Shown piece after piece: positions 61,393 to 64,000 of a stretch of DNA of 64,000 bases. The notes beneath the pieces were generated by a model. It saw only the letters and a program-made list of their open reading frames with translations. It did no database searches and had not been told where the DNA came from. How positions within the stretch are numbered: position 1 is the stretch's first letter; each line of letters starts with the position of its first letter. This stretch comes from Macrotrachela quadricornifera (Eukaryota > Rotifera > Eurotatoria > Philodinida > Philodinidae), in assembly GCA_022393335.1 (NCBI GenBank), contig JAJEKB010000937.1:350398-414397 (forward strand), read 5' to 3'. The position numbers and the translations under genes are program-made.

Positions 61393-64000
61393 CAGAAACA
61401 AGAGAGAAAAAGGAAGACTGATAAAAAATATCGGTCGATATAAATAGATACGTAGTGATGTCATTATATAAAAACATTTCTATTTATTTTATGAATTTAA
61501 ATTGAATATAGTGAATAAACAATAAATTGTGCGAACTAGATCTAATGTAACTAATTGTCATACTTAGATTTCAACAAAAAAAAAACCGGGAAGTTATACT
61601 CGGATTTCTATTGAAAGGATAAATATTTCGTGATGAATTAATAAAAGATATGGTTATTTAATTATTCGATTTATCTATTTTTAAAAACTGAATTGTTCTA
61701 TCATAAAAATCTAATAACTCAATCTGTTAATCATTGTTGACCTTCTATGTACCTAGAAATTGGCACAAAATAATCAATTGTGTAATTCGATGTTATTATT
61801 TATTCATGCATTCAAGCGTATAGATCTATAGCAATTTATAAACCATATATAGATTTAAATGAAAAGATAACATTGATATATTCTTTTCCGAAAAAAAAGA
61901 TGTCAGTCATTATAAGTACTTACCAGATTTAGATCATGTATTGACGAATACAAAAGACTGATATTACATATTTATGAAGAAAAAAAAATATAATTTATTT
62001 TTAGTAAGTCGAATGAAATTCTATGCCTACAAGAGAAAATCGCTATTTTTCCTTGTTGGAATAAGCCATTTGGTAGTAATTTTATTTTTTCCACATAGAA
62101 ATGACAAAAAATTTCGAAATATTTGACAGTTTACGATATAAGAGTTAACATTTTCTAATATAAAGAAGACATTATATCATTATAAACCTTCTTAAAATAA
62201 ATTAGAATATGATAGATAATGCATTGTCTATAAACTGATTAATAAATAAAACATTAACTATAATATATCTCATAATTCCAAAGAAAAAGAAGAAATCTTT
62301 ATAAAAAAAAAACTATATTCTGTACTATCGATATCTGTCTTATTCATATAAGAGTTCGTAGCTGGATTTTCCTCATCTCCTATATAATTGAAATTGGCTA
62401 ATAATAGCTCATTCTTTTATCGCAGCATCGTTCTCTTTATCTTTCATGTTCTCTACATAAAAAATAGATGGAATGTTTTAGTCACTTACCACTTATTATT
62501 ATATTCATTTGTATATAAGCGTTGCTCCACTTCCTCTTGTTTATCTCTTCTAATCTAAATTTTTCCGTATGTTTCAATCATTTGTGTAACAACGAGTTTC
62601 GACCAAAAAATGCCATTTGATCGTCACCTACTGAGTATCCGAGAATTAATATCAATTGACGTCATCCGAAGATATTCAACTTCGATCAGTTAACAATATT
62701 TTAAGTAAACCATTATCTTTAGTAACAATCACATAGATTGGCTAAATATAGTATAAGAAGTTTACTATCCTTTTAGTCTATCTATATAGTATAATAGTTA
62801 GAAAAGAACAGTCTAGATTAATTCTTTCAGCATTCTATCTTTAGAAGTGTCTCTTAAAATTTCAATTGCTTCTAAATCATGGATGAATTATTTTGAAAGA
62901 ATTGAATACAATAAATTATGTTGTCGACAAATTCATACATCAAGTTCACTTGGTTGCTATTGCGAATTTTCTCTGATTATATTTTTACAACATATGGTTT
63001 AATATTTTTGCAACATGATTTTGTCGCCTACTAAAATCTAAATATTGAGCTATCAAACAATATTTTCCGTGTTTTTTTTTATTCAAAATAAGAATTACAT
63101 AGATCATAAATAATTCTAATAATATTCACATAATGTTAAACCACGAGATTGAGATGTAATTTCATCAAGAATTTACTAAACTATATGTTGTTCGAGAATA
63201 ATATATTACTAGTAGAAATTTTTAAAAGCTTCGTTAATGGCTTTTCTTGTATATGTCTATCTATAATACAAATAAAAAAAAATAATCAAGCAATTAGTAG
63301 AAAATGACATTTAATATCAAATTTCAAAATGTGTTTATATGAATGAAGATTACTTTTAATCCATTAGTTTTTTCTCAAATTATTGCGACATATTAGAAAT
63401 CGATAAGTAAATTTGACAGCATATATTTGCAATATAAAAAGACTAAAAATAAATATAAATAATATTATGTGAAAATATTAGATAGGAAAAAATAATCAGA
63501 AAGATTTATTTATCTACAATTATATAAAATCTACCAGATGTAAGACTAATTTTTTTTTAGAACTTATTGTATAACTTTGACTATTTTCTCTTTAGTTATA
63601 TGATAAAGCCAATCGGAAATTACAGTTATTAGCAATCGTATACATTTACATAGAAATGAAACGAATTATATGTAATTGTATTAGGTCAAAATTAATGGAT
63701 CATTTTTTTCCAATACTCTTGTGAAACAAGAGTGTTAGCGTCAATGATATGAAAAAATGATCAAAATAAATTAAATTATCACGATAGATTACTAAAATAA
63801 GTGTTTGACAGATACAGATCACACATTAGTTAACAATTGAAATTTCACATTCAAGAAATGTCATTAAGTTTTCAAAAAAAGTTTTTATTTCAAATAAATA
63901 TTCGTTTTTTTATTGGAATAGACTTCATCTTGCATAGCAATAGATTGTCAGTCGTTCTTATGCTAGTACATTTCATACATATTTTTGATCAACTTCAATT
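61393..64000. other. AT-rich non-coding, nothing recognised
   Basis: Apart from the short direct repeat, no exon, RNA gene or repeat could be supported up to the window edge. Confidence 0.45.
61592..61616 (+). repeat. Direct repeat copy 2 (AGTTATACTCGGATTTCT)
   Basis: Pairs with the copy at 61106-61130, about 485 bases away, in the same orientation. It may be a remnant of an older duplication or of the ends of another element. Confidence 0.6.

Noticed and set aside
61125..61421. 98-codon ORF across the MITE
   Set aside because: It crosses both element ends and flanks, with no transposase motif.

Overview
The window is nuclear DNA of a small, AT-rich animal genome. Coding exons are joined by introns that are mostly 45-80 bases, all GT..AG, with the standard genetic code and A/T-ending codons. 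The gene set is animal: Groucho/TLE, an Sp-type zinc finger, Porcupine, syndecan, an ADAM-family protein and an alpha1-type amine receptor. A bdelloid rotifer or close relative fits best (low GC, tiny introns, intronless orphan 7TM genes), but that is inference, not something the sequence proves. Exon structures were built by hand by matching splice sites and reading phase across every junction.

Layout. 1.6-5.2 kb (-): homologue of PNUTS/PPP1R10, a nuclear PP1 regulator. 6.8-7.2 kb (-): small unrecognised ORF. 9-13 kb: GC-richer, microsatellite-rich non-coding block leading into a complete or nearly complete Groucho/TLE co-repressor (13.1-16.7 kb, +, at least 15 exons). 18.4-19.4 kb (+): Rab7. 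20.3-21.7 kb (+): diphthine--ammonia ligase DPH6. 22-26.7 kb: second non-coding block leading into an Sp/Buttonhead-type zinc finger gene (26.8-27.8 kb, +). 28.0-30.8 kb (+): 17-exon PPP1R36-like gene, a second PP1-associated protein. 32.3-33.5 kb (-): intronless front-end fatty-acid desaturase with an N-terminal cytochrome b5 domain. 34.1-35.0 kb: a large imperfect inverted repeat. 35-39.7 kb: gene-poor. 39.7-40.6 kb (+): intronless orphan 7TM receptor. 41.4-45.1 kb (+): LAMTOR3 and, 152 bases after its stop, Porcupine. 46-48.2 kb: third non-coding block leading into syndecan (48.2-49.3 kb, +). 49.6-50.0 kb (-): single-Ig membrane protein convergent with syndecan. 50.7-53.3 kb (-): ADAM-like protein that starts in the disintegrin domain and has no protease domain. 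54.9-57.5 kb (-): alpha1-adrenergic/octopamine-type receptor. 57.5-64 kb: no gene found, but a 217-base piggyBac-type MITE with TTAA target duplications lies at 61.2 kb.

The genes are housekeeping and developmental-signalling genes without obvious functional clustering. Groucho and Porcupine both act in Wnt signalling but lie about 25 kb apart. The tightest pair, LAMTOR3-Porcupine, has a 3'-splice-site-like sequence just before the second ATG, so it may be co-transcribed and resolved by trans-splicing. No new multi-gene system is evident. The most noteworthy items are the mobile-element remnants, the protease-less ADAM, the possible operon and the derived domain architectures.
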